64,000 nt of DNA from JAKVBH01 sp049800955 (GCF_049800955.1 NZ_JBNAGA010000002.1:1178001-1242000); one strand, 5' to 3'; numbered from the stretch's first letter, positions 55,433 to 64,000 are shown. The notes: generated by a model not told the origin, from the sequence alone. Numbers and translations are program-made.

Positions 55433-56685
55433 TCGTCGGGCCCCGAGGGCGTGTCCTGGCTTTTGGGTTTGTCGCGTTCGCGTGACAGGAGCCGTCCAAT
55501 CGTGAAGGATGTCCGCGGCGCATAGATATAGGCCGTTCGCTCGGTGGCCGTTGGGCGCGCCAGCATCCTGACAAGCCCAAAGAACACAAGGACGGCATGG
55601 CCCAATGCCACCATGGCAAAAAGTGCGCCGGGGCCAAAAACCTCGATAAGCATGGAAGCTGTTGCCGGTGCAGCAATGGCCCCAAGGGCAAAGAAGAACA
55701 TCAAGGCGGCCGAAAGCTCCACGCGTTCATCAGGCGAGGCGAAATCATGCGCATGTGCTGACGCCACCGAGAAAATGGGAAAAGTCGTCAATCCAAAGAT
55801 GAAGGCAGCCAGCATGACGGCCTGCGTGCCGCCCCCTTGCAAGAGCATGGTCAACCCACAGCTCAGGATCGCCGCGCCGGAGAGCCAAATCAGGACCCAG
55901 CGGCGGTCGTACCGATCCGCCAGCCAACCAGCGGGCCATTGCGCCAATGCGCCGCCTAAGACAAATGCCGCCAGAAAGTTGGCAATCTGGTCCGCAGCCA
56001 AGCCCACTTCAGAGCCATAGATCGGGCCGACCATGCGGAATGAGGCGGAGGACAGCGCGGCAACAACGACCCCAGCTGCAGCCAGAGGTGAGCGTCGTAC
56101 CGCGAGCATGGGCCTCAGACGTGGCGCCGTGGCAACCGTCGGCGGGCTCTGTTTGGTCAGAGCCAAGGGCAGAATGGCCGCGCAACAGATGATCGCGAGC
56201 AAATTGTAGGATACATATGCCGCGGGTGTCAAAACGCCGATCATGAGCTGCGCTGCCAGTGAGGCGCCCATATCCGCAAATCGATAAAGCCCCATGGCCC
56301 GCCCACGGTTCGCGTTTGTGAGCTTGGCCTGTAGCCAGGCTTCGACCACCGTGTAACACCCCGCCACACACAGGCCTGTCGCCACACGCATGATGGCCCA
56401 GGCCGTGGAATCGATGATCAGCATGTGGGCCAATAGCCCAATCGCGCCCATGGATGTGAAAACCGCAAAGGCCCTGCTGTGGCCGACCGACCCCATCAAT
56501 CGCGGCGCCCACCAGCAGCCAATGAAAAACCCAATGAAATGCGCGGACCCAAGCCAGCCGATCTCTTCCGTCGAAAAGCCCAAAGCCAACCCCGAAAGCG
56601 CATCCAGTGGCGCAACCGCCCCGGAGGACAATTGCAACAAGATCACCGAAAGAATGAGAGCGGCAAAGGAGATCATCATGCGCAT
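55429..56685 (-). CDS. MFS transporter
   Basis: A 418-residue major facilitator with about twelve transmembrane segments. The loop between helices 2 and 3 (WWAPRLMGSVGHSRAFAV) and LADRYDRRWVL carry the motif A-like residues. Similar to YcaD-type proteins. The substrate is unknown. Its last 4 bp overlap the end of the convergent enolase-superfamily gene. Confidence 0.9.
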   Translation of the reverse strand: MRMMISFAALILSVILLQLSSGAVAPLDALSGLALGFSTEEIGWLGSAHFIGFFIGCWWAPRLMGSVGHSRAFAVFTSMGAIGLLAHMLIIDSTAWAIMRVATGLCVAGCYTVVEAWLQAKLTNANRGRAMGLYRFADMGASLAAQLMIGVLTPAAYVSYNLLAIICCAAILPLALTKQSPPTVATAPRLRPMLAVRRSPLAAAGVVVAALSSASFRMVGPIYGSEVGLAADQIANFLAAFVLGGALAQWPAGWLADRYDRRWVLIWLSGAAILSCGLTMLLQGGGTQAVMLAAFIFGLTTFPIFSVASAHAHDFASPDERVELSAALMFFFALGAIAAPATASMLIEVFGPGALFAMVALGHAVLVFFGLVRMLARPTATERTAYIYAPRTSFTIGRLLSRERDKPKSQDTPSGPDD

Positions 56686-56777
56686 GCGCCAAACCTGACG
56701 GCCCGCGCCCTTGGATACTGCGCCGAAACGACAGATCAGGTGTCGTTTTCTTCTTTTGTCCTCAAATACCTCTGGGG

Positions 56778-56867
56778 GTCACAAACATCGTTTGTGACGG
56801 GGCAGCGCCCCATGCTGCCCGTGCCTCAGGCGCGGGCAGATCCTGCACAGGGGGCCTTGGCCCCCTG
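56778..56867. repeat. Cluster of short perfect inverted repeats
   Basis: Within 90 bp there are GTCACAAAC-ATC-GTTTGTGAC (56778-56798), GGGGC-AGC-GCCCC (56799-56811), GGGCAGC/GCTGCCC (56800-56820), GCCTCAGGC (56823-56831) and CAGGGGGCC-TT-GGCCCCCTG (56848-56867). The last two lie in the imuA 3' end. It looks like a mobile intergenic palindrome array of the kind seen in roseobacter genomes, but copy number cannot be judged here. Confidence 0.6.
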
Positions 56868-57515
56868 TTCCGCATAAGACGGGAGAGGTGCGCGCAAGGG
56901 AGGGCCGCAGACGGGGCCTTTGGGGCCCAGGCCCACCGCGAAGCGCGCTTCTGGGGCCGTGCGCGCCCGCAGACGGGTAAGACGCCATCCCGCACAGCGC
57001 GCGTCATGGGCTGGCGCCAGATGCCAGCGGCTTTCCACGCCCGGCGCCCCGCCTGTCGCGCCCGGTGTCAGGATCAGCGCCAAAGGCGAAAGGCCAAAGA
57101 GGCCGCTGCCCTGCTCGGCGGCCAAATGCAGCCGGCGCACCTGTGTGAGGCTCGGCAATTCAGCGACATCCGCAATCACCAGCGGAACACAGCCCGCCCG
57201 CAGGCTTTCCTCCATGCTCCAGAGCATGTCTTCCATCTTCTCGACACTGACAAAGAGGATCTTGTGCGGAGCACAGCTCTCTGCCAGCCCATCGGCATTG
57301 GCCGCCTCTCCCTGCCAGCCCAGATGCAACCAGAGCACAGGACCGGGGCGTGTTTGATCCACCGCGCCTGCTACCCAGGCGGCAAACCGCCAGCGCGCGG
57401 GCCCGCAGACCTCATGCAATCGGCCGTCCTCCAGCCCGATCTGTCCACCCAGAAGGGGCAGGCTGGGGCGCTTTTGATGGGGCGCACGGTTGAGCAGGGC
57501 GGCAGCGGTTTGCAT
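56826..57515 (-). CDS. imuA: ImuA-like SOS mutagenesis protein, possibly altered at its C-terminus
   Basis: A 229-residue RecA-fold protein like ImuA, which with ImuB and DnaE2 carries out error-prone repair of damaged DNA. It has LEDGRLHEVCGPARWRFAAWVAGAV, VLWLHLGW and the segment PLVIADVAELPSLTQVRRLHLAAEQG. ATG 57515 was chosen because an SOS box lies 17 bp upstream. The expected imuB and dnaE2 do not follow; an MFS gene starts 140 bp on. The last about 45 residues run through the palindrome cluster, so the true C-terminus may have been replaced. Confidence 0.75.
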   Translation of the reverse strand: MQTAAALLNRAPHQKRPSLPLLGGQIGLEDGRLHEVCGPARWRFAAWVAGAVDQTRPGPVLWLHLGWQGEAANADGLAESCAPHKILFVSVEKMEDMLWSMEESLRAGCVPLVIADVAELPSLTQVRRLHLAAEQGSGLFGLSPLALILTPGATGGAPGVESRWHLAPAHDARCAGWRLTRLRARTAPEARFAVGLGPKGPVCGPPLRAPLPSYAEQGAKAPCAGSARA

Positions 57516-57531
57516 GGTAATGCATATATAT

Positions 57532-57546
57532 GTTCTATATTTGTTC
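57532..57546 (-). promoter_or_regulatory. SOS (LexA) box of imuA
   Basis: GTTC-TATATTT-GTTC is an exact GTTC-N7-GTTC, the alphaproteobacterial LexA site. It is 17 bp before the imuA ATG, so imuA is expected to be damage-inducible. Confidence 0.8.
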
Positions 57547-57628
57547 TCAAGCCTTATGCTGTCGTTCTGCCCCCTTGTCATTCCGCATGCCCCAAGACAC
57601 TCTCGCGAACAAACACAGGGAGGTCGCC

Positions 57629-58591
57629 ATGGCGGAGCATGGATATGAAACAGGCAGGCTTGATCTGCCATTCGTGGGGATCGCGACATTTGGCAAGCGG
57701 CCCTATCACGCAGATTGGACAACGCTACAGGCCGATGTAGCCATTCTCGGCGCGCCCTTTGATTTCGGCACGCAATGGCGCTCCGGCGCGCGTTTCGGTC
57801 CGCGCGCAGTCCGTGAGGCCTCAACGCTGTTTTCCTTCGGCCATGCCGGGGCCTATGACCATGAAGACGACGCCACATATCTGCCCGGTGACGTGCAGAT
57901 CGTTGACATGGGCGATGCAGACATCGTGCATACCGATACGGAAACGAGCCACGCCAATATCGAGACGGGCGTGCGCGCCGCGCTCGCGGTTGGCGCGCTC
58001 CCGGTGACGATTGGGGGCGATCATTCCATCAATATTCCCTGTATCCGCGCCTTCGAGGGGCAGGGGGATATTCATATCCTTCAAATCGACGCACATCTCG
58101 ATTTCGTCGATGAGCGCCATGGCGTCCGTCATGGCCATGGCAATCCCATGCGGCGGGCCGCCGAACAGGACTACGTGACCGGTCTCACACAGGTGGGCAT
58201 CCGCAACGTCTCCTCGACCGCCAAAGAGGGTTACGCAGATGCGCGTGCCATGGGGTCTGACATCCTGTCGGTCCGGCAGGCGAGAACTTTGGGCCCCGAG
58301 GCTGTGATCGGGCGCATCCCTGACGGCGCGCGGGTCTATGTCACCATTGATATCGATGCTTTCTGCCCGTCTATCGCGCCGGGAACTGGCACGCCCTCGC
58401 ATGGTGGGTTTCTCTACTATGACGTGCTGGAGATGCTCCAGGCGCTGGCTCGTCGGCATGAGGTTGTGGGGATTGATCTGGTCGAGGTCGCGCCTGACTA
58501 CGATTCCACAGGGTCCACCGCCATCCTCGCCGCCCAGATCTTGCTGAATTTTCTCGGCTTTATCTTTCACGCCCGCAAAGGACAGAGTTAA
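57629..58591 (+). CDS. speB: Agmatinase family protein
   Basis: A 320-residue ureohydrolase, binding two manganese ions. Motifs: GGDHSINIPCIRA, QIDAHLDFVDE, TIDIDAFCPSIAPGTGTPSHGG and GIDLVEVAPDYD. Agmatinase, guanidinobutyrase or a similar guanidino-acid hydrolase are possible. CAGGGAGG before the ATG. The aldo/keto reductase overlaps its stop by one base. Confidence 0.88.
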   Translation: MAEHGYETGRLDLPFVGIATFGKRPYHADWTTLQADVAILGAPFDFGTQWRSGARFGPRAVREASTLFSFGHAGAYDHEDDATYLPGDVQIVDMGDADIVHTDTETSHANIETGVRAALAVGALPVTIGGDHSINIPCIRAFEGQGDIHILQIDAHLDFVDERHGVRHGHGNPMRRAAEQDYVTGLTQVGIRNVSSTAKEGYADARAMGSDILSVRQARTLGPEAVIGRIPDGARVYVTIDIDAFCPSIAPGTGTPSHGGFLYYDVLEMLQALARRHEVVGIDLVEVAPDYDSTGSTAILAAQILLNFLGFIFHARKGQS

Positions 58592-59640
58592 TGAGAATGA
58601 ACCCCCTTGGCCGCACTGGCATGATGGTCTCCGAGCTGTGCCTCGGCACGATGACCTACGGCACCCAAACCGGTGAAGCAGATGCCCATGCCCAGATCGA
58701 TATGGCGCTCGATGCGGGCATCAACTTTCTGGATACAGCCGAGATGTATCCGGTGAACCCGGTACGCGCCGAGACCGTGGGCAATTCCGAGCGCATCATC
58801 GGGACATGGGTCGCCAAATCCGGGCGTCGCAATGACATGTTGATTGCCACAAAACACTCCGGCGAAGGGCTGGCCGCCGTGCGTGACGGTGCGCCGATTT
58901 CGTCCAAGACAATCCGCAGCACAATCGAAGGCTCTCTTGAGCGGCTGCAAACAGACGTGATTGATCTCTATCAGTTTCACTGGCCCAACCGTGGATCCTA
59001 CATGTTCCGCCAGAATTGGCGTTTTGATCCCTCGCAATCGGGGTGGAACCGGGCGCAAGTCGTCCAGGATATGGAAGATTGCCTCGGTGCACTGCAAGAG
59101 GAGGTCAACCGGGGCACAATTCGCGCCTTTGGCCTGTCCAATGAGAGTGCTTGGGGCACAGCGCTTTGGCTGGAGATCGCTGAGCGCACAGGCGGCCCGC
59201 GTGTGGCCTCGATCCAGAATGAATATTCGTTGCTCTGTCGTTTGGCGGATACCGATCTGGCCGAAGTGATGATCTATGAGAACGTTGGGCTGTTGCCATT
59301 CTCGCCGCTTGCCTGTGGCTTGCTCACCGGGAAGTATCAGGGTGGGGCGGTGCCCGAAGGGTCGCGCAAGTCCATTGGTCCGGAGCTTGGCAGCCGCGTG
59401 AGCGCGCGGGTCTTTCCGGCGGTGGATGCCTATCTGGAGGTCGCGCGGGACTTTGGTCTGGATCCGGTCCATATGGCGCTGGCGTGGTCTGCGCGTCGCC
59501 CATTTGTCGCCAGTTCGATTTTCGGCGCGACGCATCTGGGCCAACTGGAGCACCTGCTTGGCGCAGTTGAGTTGACGCTCAGCGAGGAGCTGCTCACGCG
59601 CCTTGACGAGACGCATAAAGCGCATCCTATGCCCTATTGA
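58591..59640 (+). CDS. Aldo/keto reductase
   Basis: A 349-residue NADP-dependent reductase of the Tas/YajO type: LGRTGMMVSELCLGTMTYG, the Asp-x-x-x-Tyr of FLDTAEMYPVNPV, the Lys of IATKHSG and the His of YQFHWPNRG. The ATG overlaps the speB stop, so it is in the same operon. Substrate unknown. Confidence 0.92.
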   Translation: MRMNPLGRTGMMVSELCLGTMTYGTQTGEADAHAQIDMALDAGINFLDTAEMYPVNPVRAETVGNSERIIGTWVAKSGRRNDMLIATKHSGEGLAAVRDGAPISSKTIRSTIEGSLERLQTDVIDLYQFHWPNRGSYMFRQNWRFDPSQSGWNRAQVVQDMEDCLGALQEEVNRGTIRAFGLSNESAWGTALWLEIAERTGGPRVASIQNEYSLLCRLADTDLAEVMIYENVGLLPFSPLACGLLTGKYQGGAVPEGSRKSIGPELGSRVSARVFPAVDAYLEVARDFGLDPVHMALAWSARRPFVASSIFGATHLGQLEHLLGAVELTLSEELLTRLDETHKAHPMPY

Positions 59641-59701
59641 TCCCGATTTGCAGGGATGGAGCCCCCGGCGACGGGTATATTCCATCACGGACATTTTTTT
59701 A

Positions 59702-59721
59702 TTGATTGACCAGTCAATTAA
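59702..59721 (+). promoter_or_regulatory. BetI-type operator
   Basis: TTGATTGACCAGTCAATTAA, with the perfect inverted repeat ATTGAC-CA-GTCAAT (59705-59718) and A/T runs outside. It lies 34 bp before betI and resembles known BetI operators. It probably lets choline relieve repression of the whole bet operon. Confidence 0.75.
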
Positions 59722-59754
59722 AAAAAAGCATCTTGCGCCGAGAGGAGACGCGAG

Positions 59755-60333
59755 ATGCCAAAACTTGGGATGGAGCCGCTGCGGCGGGCTGCATTGGTCG
59801 AAGCCACGATTGCCGAAATTGGCCATGAGGGCTCGCTCGATGTGACCGTCGGGAAGATCGCCAAACGCGCGGGCGTTTCATCGGGGCTCGCGCATCATTA
59901 CTTTGGCGGCAAGGATGATTTGTTCCTCGCGGCCATGGCTCATATCCTCGCAGGTTTCCGAGATGAAGTGCGCGCTGAGCTGCGTGGGGCGCACTCGCCG
60001 CGCGCGCGGTTGGAGGCGCTGATCCGGGCCTCTTTCGCGCCGTCATGTTTTGAGCCCCAAACCATCGCGGCATGGCTCAACTTCTATGTCATGGCGCAAA
60101 CCTCTCCACGCGCAGAACACTTGTTGCAGATCTATCAGGCACGGTTGCGCTCGAATTTGCGCCATGCGCTGCGCGGTCTGACACATCGCCCCGAGGCTAG
60201 TGCCGAAACGCTTGCGGCGCTCATTGATGGCCATTACCTGAGGCAGGCTTTGCGCGCCGGTGCGCTGGGGGCTGGCGAAGCCACGCGCCTCACACTCCAA
60301 GCCCTTGATGACATGTTGGAGTCCGACAGATGA
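59755..60333 (+). CDS. betI: TetR-type repressor of choline-betaine genes
   Basis: A 192-residue TetR regulator with helix-turn-helix VTVGKIAKRAGVSSGLAHHYFGGKDDLF and a choline-sensing C-terminal domain. It opens with PKLGMEPLRRAALVEATI, the BetI form. First gene of betI-C-B-x-A; betC overlaps its end by 4 bp. Confidence 0.93.
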   Translation: MPKLGMEPLRRAALVEATIAEIGHEGSLDVTVGKIAKRAGVSSGLAHHYFGGKDDLFLAAMAHILAGFRDEVRAELRGAHSPRARLEALIRASFAPSCFEPQTIAAWLNFYVMAQTSPRAEHLLQIYQARLRSNLRHALRGLTHRPEASAETLAALIDGHYLRQALRAGALGAGEATRLTLQALDDMLESDR

Positions 60334-61838
60334 CCAAGCCCAATATTCTGATTTTCATGGTCGACCAGCTCAACGGGACGTTCTTTCCAGATGGCCCCGC
60401 AGATTGGCTGCACGCGCCCAATCTCAAAAAGCTTGCGGCGCGTTCCGTGCGGTTTCAAAATACGTATACCGCATCACCTCTCTGCGCACCGGGCCGCGCC
60501 AGTTTCATGTCCGGTCTTTTGCCGTCGCGCACGAAAGTCTACGACAACGCCGCCGAATTCGCCTCAGACATTCCAACCTACGCGCATCATCTACGCCGCG
60601 CAGGCTACCACACTTGTCTGTCTGGCAAGATGCATTTCGTGGGCCCAGATCAGATGCACGGCTTTGAAGAACGCCTGACGACGGATATCTACCCGGCCGA
60701 TTTCGGCTGGACCCCCGATTACCGCAAGCCGGGTGAGCGCATTGACTGGTGGTATCACAATATGGGCTCTGTCACCGGAGCTGGTGTCGCCGAGATTTCC
60801 AACCAGATGGAATATGACGATGAGGTGGCGTATCACGCGGGCGCCAAACTCTACGATCTGGCGCGCGGAAAAGAGACGCGGCCCTGGTGCATGACGGTCA
60901 GTTTCACCCATCCCCATGATCCTTACGTGGCGCGTAAGAAATACTGGGATCTCTACGAGGATTGCGCGCATCTCTCCCCAAGTGTGCCTGCGTTGGATTA
61001 CGAGGCGCACGACCCCCACGCGCAGCGCATTTTCGATGCCAATGACTGGCGCAGCTTTGACATCACTGACGAGGATATCAGCCGCGCCCGCCGTGCCTAT
61101 TTTGCGAACATCTCCTATCTCGATGAAAAAATCGGCGACTTGTTGGAGATCTTGGAGACCACCCGTCAGGAAGCCATCATCGTCTTTGTCTCTGATCACG
61201 GCGACATGCTCGGTGAGCGTGGCCTGTGGTTCAAAATGAGCTTTTACGAAGGCTCCGCGCGGGTACCTTTGATGATCAGCGCGCCGGGGCTCGCGCCGCG
61301 CCTCGAAACCACGCCCGTGAGCACCATCGACGTCTGCCCGACCCTTTGTGATCTCGCTGGCGTCTCCATGGAGGAGGTGGCGCCATGGACCACAGGCGAA
61401 AGCCTTGTGCCGTTGGCCCAAGGCGCGGAACGTACCAGCCCGGTTGCCATGGAATATGCGGCAGAAGCCTCCTACGCCCCGCTCGTGTCACTGCGCTATG
61501 GGAAGTGGAAATACACCCGCTGCGCCCTCGATCCGGATCAGCTCTTTGATCTCGACGCCGATCCACATGAGTTGACCAACCTCGCAGCGGATCCGGCGCA
61601 CCAGGGCACCTTGCAAACCCTGCGCGCGAAATCGGAGGCCCGCTGGGATCTTGAGGCCTTTGACGCGCAGGTCCGCGAAAGCCAGGCCCGCCGCTGGATC
61701 GTCTATGAGGCGTTGCGCAACGGCGCGTATTTCCCATGGGATTACCAGCCGCTGCAAAAGGCCTCGGATCGCTACATGCGCAATCACATGGACCTCAACG
61801 ACGTGGAAGAAAACGCCCGGTTTCCACGCGGCGAATAA
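60330..61838 (+). CDS. betC: Choline sulfatase
   Basis: A 502-residue sulfatase releasing choline from choline-O-sulfate. The formylglycine motif SPLCAPGRASFMSG (CxPxR) is intact; metal ligands include FMVDQLN near the N-terminus and VSDHGDMLGERG. It has no signal peptide, as expected for cytosolic BetC. ATGA overlap with betI. Confidence 0.93.
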   Translation: MTKPNILIFMVDQLNGTFFPDGPADWLHAPNLKKLAARSVRFQNTYTASPLCAPGRASFMSGLLPSRTKVYDNAAEFASDIPTYAHHLRRAGYHTCLSGKMHFVGPDQMHGFEERLTTDIYPADFGWTPDYRKPGERIDWWYHNMGSVTGAGVAEISNQMEYDDEVAYHAGAKLYDLARGKETRPWCMTVSFTHPHDPYVARKKYWDLYEDCAHLSPSVPALDYEAHDPHAQRIFDANDWRSFDITDEDISRARRAYFANISYLDEKIGDLLEILETTRQEAIIVFVSDHGDMLGERGLWFKMSFYEGSARVPLMISAPGLAPRLETTPVSTIDVCPTLCDLAGVSMEEVAPWTTGESLVPLAQGAERTSPVAMEYAAEASYAPLVSLRYGKWKYTRCALDPDQLFDLDADPHELTNLAADPAHQGTLQTLRAKSEARWDLEAFDAQVRESQARRWIVYEALRNGAYFPWDYQPLQKASDRYMRNHMDLNDVEENARFPRGE

Positions 61839-61888
61839 CCTCTTCTTCTGGCCCAAAATACGCATTTCCCAAGGGAGCCCACACAGCC

Positions 61889-63346
61889 ATGCCCTATGAT
61901 CTCCAACCCGTTGCGAGCCACTTCGTCAATGGGCGCTATGTTGAAGATATCTCCGGTGCGTCAATGCCCGTGATCTACCCTGCAACGGGTGAGATCATCG
62001 CACAGGTCCATGAAGCCACGCCTGCGATCATCGAGGATGCCCTCACCAGTGCCCGTGCTGCGCAAAAAGCCTGGGCGGCTATGAGCGGGACGGAGCGGGG
62101 GCGTATCCTGCGTCGCGCCGCAGACATGATCCGGGAGCGCAATCGCGATCTGTCGATCCTGGAGAGCCACGACACGGGCAAACCGCTCTCAGAGACGCTG
62201 TATGTGGATGCCACCTCCGGTGCCGATGCGCTGGAGTATTTCGGCGGTCTGGCCGGTGCGCTCACCGGGGAGCACATCCCACTCGGCGAGGATTGGGTCT
62301 ACACGAGGCGGGAGCCTTTGGGTCTGTGCGTGGGCATCGGTGCGTGGAACTATCCGACGCAGATCGCGTGCTGGAAAGGCGCGCCAGCATTGGCCTGCGG
62401 CAATGCGATGGTGTTCAAACCTTCCGAGACAACGCCGCTCTGTGCGCTCAAGGTTGCGGAGATCCTGCATGAAGCGGGGCTGCCTGCGGGCCTCTACAAC
62501 GTGATCCAGGGAGGCGGCGCTGTTGGCGGCGCCTTGGTGGGCGATGCACGGGTCGACAAGGTCTCGCTCACAGGATCTGTGCCCACGGGGCGCAAAGTCT
62601 ATGCCGCTGCGGCCGAGGGGATCAAACATGTCACCATGGAGCTTGGCGGCAAATCGCCCCTCGTGATCTTCGAGGATGCCGATTTGGACAACGCCGTCGG
62701 CGGCGCCATTCTGGGCAATTTCTACTCCTCCGGTCAGGTCTGTTCCAACGGAACCCGTGTTTTTGTGCACCGCACTATCAAGGAGGCTTTTCTGGAACGT
62801 CTCAGCGCCCGGCTGGCCCAGGCTGTCATCGGAGACCCGCTGGATGAGGCGACGAATTTTGGCCCCATGGTCTCGGAACGGCAAATGCAGATCGTGCAAG
62901 GCTACATCGAGACAGGGCAAGCAGAGGGCGCGCGGCTCGTGACGGGGGGGGCGCGTCTGGATCGGCCGGGCTTCTATCTCGAACCCACCGTTTTTGCCGA
63001 TGTGTCCGATGGCATGGCGATTGCGCGCGAAGAGATCTTTGGCCCGGTCATGGCGGTGCTTGATTTCGAGGATGAGGACGAGGTTATCGCGCGGGCCAAT
63101 GCGACAGAGTTCGGCCTCTCGGCAGGGGTCTTCACGCGCGATCTGGCCCGCGCGCACCGCGTAATAGGCCAACTGGAAGCAGGCTCGTGCTTTATCAACT
63201 CCTACAATGATGCGCCCGTCGAGGCCCCTTTTGGCGGAGCCAAAATGTCAGGCGTGGGGCGCGAGAATTCCAAGGCTGCCATTGAGCATTATTCGCAGCT
63301 GAAATCCGTCTATGTCCGCATGGGCAACGTGGAGGCGCCGTTCTGA
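61889..63346 (+). CDS. betB: Betaine aldehyde dehydrogenase
   Basis: Makes glycine betaine from betaine aldehyde with NAD. It has 485 residues: GIGAWNYPTQIACWK, KPSETTPL, the catalytic Glu in TMELGGKSPL and the Cys in SSGQVCSNGTRVFV. AAGGGAG before the ATG. The small membrane protein gene overlaps its stop by one base. Confidence 0.96.
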   Translation: MPYDLQPVASHFVNGRYVEDISGASMPVIYPATGEIIAQVHEATPAIIEDALTSARAAQKAWAAMSGTERGRILRRAADMIRERNRDLSILESHDTGKPLSETLYVDATSGADALEYFGGLAGALTGEHIPLGEDWVYTRREPLGLCVGIGAWNYPTQIACWKGAPALACGNAMVFKPSETTPLCALKVAEILHEAGLPAGLYNVIQGGGAVGGALVGDARVDKVSLTGSVPTGRKVYAAAAEGIKHVTMELGGKSPLVIFEDADLDNAVGGAILGNFYSSGQVCSNGTRVFVHRTIKEAFLERLSARLAQAVIGDPLDEATNFGPMVSERQMQIVQGYIETGQAEGARLVTGGARLDRPGFYLEPTVFADVSDGMAIAREEIFGPVMAVLDFEDEDEVIARANATEFGLSAGVFTRDLARAHRVIGQLEAGSCFINSYNDAPVEAPFGGAKMSGVGRENSKAAIEHYSQLKSVYVRMGNVEAPF

Positions 63347-63591
63347 TGTCTGAGATCACCACACCCCCCGCCAAGATACAAACCGTCGATGTTGTGAAAT
63401 GGGTGGCCACGGTCATTCAACTCATCGGCTATGGGCTCACGGGGCTCAATATTGTGCCGTGGAATGTGTTTGCCTTTTTCGTGGGGATTTTCTTGTGGTT
63501 CGCCGTTGGCGTCATGTGGAAAGACCGCGCCATAATGGTGGTGCATGTGGGTGCCTTTGTCTCGCTCTTCCTTGGCTATCTGAATTCGTGA
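63346..63591 (+). CDS. Small two-helix membrane protein of the bet operon
   Basis: An 81-residue membrane protein with two or three hydrophobic segments (about 18-35, 40-57 and 63-80; VAFFVG/FFVGIFLWFAVGVMW). No domain I can name with certainty. Its ATG overlaps the betB stop and it ends 7 bp before betA, so it is translated with them. It may help choline handling at the membrane, but this is only a guess from position. Confidence 0.82.
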   Translation: MSEITTPPAKIQTVDVVKWVATVIQLIGYGLTGLNIVPWNVFAFFVGIFLWFAVGVMWKDRAIMVVHVGAFVSLFLGYLNS

Positions 63592-63598
63592 GGTTCTG

Positions 63599-64000
63599 AT
63601 GCAGGCGGATTATGTGATTGTGGGCGCGGGCTCTGCCGGTTGTGCCATGGCATATCGATTGTCCGAGGCGGGGGCCTCCGTGCTGGTCGTGGAACATGGG
63701 GGCTCCGATTGGGGGCCTTTGATCCAGATGCCTGCGGCATTGAGTTATCCTATGAACATGTCGCGCTACGATTGGGGGTATATGTCGGAGCCTGAGCCGC
63801 ATCTGGACAACAGGCGTTTGGTCTGCCCGCGCGGCAAGGTCATCGGCGGATCGTCTTCGATCAATGGCATGGTCTATGTGCGTGGCCATGCAGGCGATTT
63901 CGATCATTGGGAGGAGAGCGGCGCGCGCGGTTGGGCCTATGCAGATGTGCTGCCCTATTTCCGGCGGATGGAGACCAGCCATGGTGGTGAACGTGGCTGG
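63599..64000 (+). CDS. betA: Choline dehydrogenase, partial
   Basis: The N-terminal 134 residues of a GMC-family flavoenzyme oxidising choline; the window ends inside the gene. It has the FAD loop YVIVGAGSAGCAMAYRLSEAG, EPEPHLDNRR and the GMC signature PRGKVIGGSSSINGMVYVRG. Last visible gene of betI-C-B-x-A. Confidence 0.94.
   Translation, partial: MQADYVIVGAGSAGCAMAYRLSEAGASVLVVEHGGSDWGPLIQMPAALSYPMNMSRYDWGYMSEPEPHLDNRRLVCPRGKVIGGSSSINGMVYVRGHAGDFDHWEESGARGWAYADVLPYFRRMETSHGGERGW

Overview
The window looks like one contiguous piece of chromosome from a marine alphaproteobacterium of the Rhodobacteraceae (Roseobacter group). Supporting this are the high GC content, the sucC-orf-sucD-sucA-sucB and sdhCDA...sdhB gene orders, a complete set of roseobacter-type ethylmalonyl-CoA pathway genes beside them, a luxR/luxI pair preceded by a small conserved ORF, an alphaproteobacterial SOS box (GTTC-N7-GTTC) and a CtrA box. 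The genus cannot be told from the sequence alone. I see no tRNA, rRNA, CRISPR array, prophage or insertion sequence.

Layout. 1-6945 (minus): TCA operon sucC, a secreted protein, sucD, sucA and sucB (cut by the window start; two lipoyl domains). 7206-10498: glycosyltransferase, mdh, a TSUP permease and a small secreted protein. 10804-14209: mcl2, an NnrU-like protein, a DUF1737 protein, mch (ethylmalonyl-CoA pathway) and a secreted metallopeptidase. 14413-20166: sdhC, sdhD, sdhA, then two opposite-strand genes (pyruvyl transferase-like, nitroreductase-like), then sdhB on its own promoter. 20285-23385: DUF1989 protein, deoD and a GGDEF/EAL protein. 23395-28585: ecm and ccr around a PlsB-like acyltransferase. 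28794-30397: quorum sensing (small ORF, luxR, luxI). 30439-37652: RecD-like helicase, SDR, M23 peptidase, clpA, gloB and a methyltransferase. 37980-43318: ATP synthase F1 operon atpHAGDC and an H-type lectin protein. 43450-48454: trpB, metG, LysR regulator, FKBP isomerase and VOC protein. 48552-56685: a tightly packed catabolic run (haloacid dehalogenase, hydrolase, threonine dehydratase-like, EEP nuclease, PcaD-like), then an alcohol dehydrogenase, an enolase-superfamily enzyme and an MFS transporter. 56826-57515: orphan imuA. 57629-59640: agmatinase-family protein and aldo/keto reductase. 59755-64000: choline-O-sulfate/glycine betaine operon betI-betC-betB-small membrane protein-betA (cut by the window end).

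How they work together. The left third combines the TCA cycle with the ethylmalonyl-CoA route for acetyl-CoA assimilation. Ccr and Ecm make methylsuccinyl-CoA, Mch hydrates mesaconyl-CoA, and Mcl2 releases malate from malyl-CoA, which Mdh oxidises. Succinyl-CoA formed from the propionyl-CoA branch enters at Suc/Sdh. The best new regulatory signal is a pair of perfect TGTGATCACA palindromes, 21 bp apart, placed about 111-115 bp before both sucC and sdhC. This points to one shared, unnamed regulator of the TCA operons. A second, weaker palindrome (near GCAATATTGC) precedes the three ethylmalonyl-CoA transcription units mcl2, ecm and ccr. Other regulatory signals are a CtrA box before the quorum-sensing genes, an SOS box before imuA, a BetI-like operator before betI, and hairpins lying over the start codons of the RecD-like helicase and the LysR gene.
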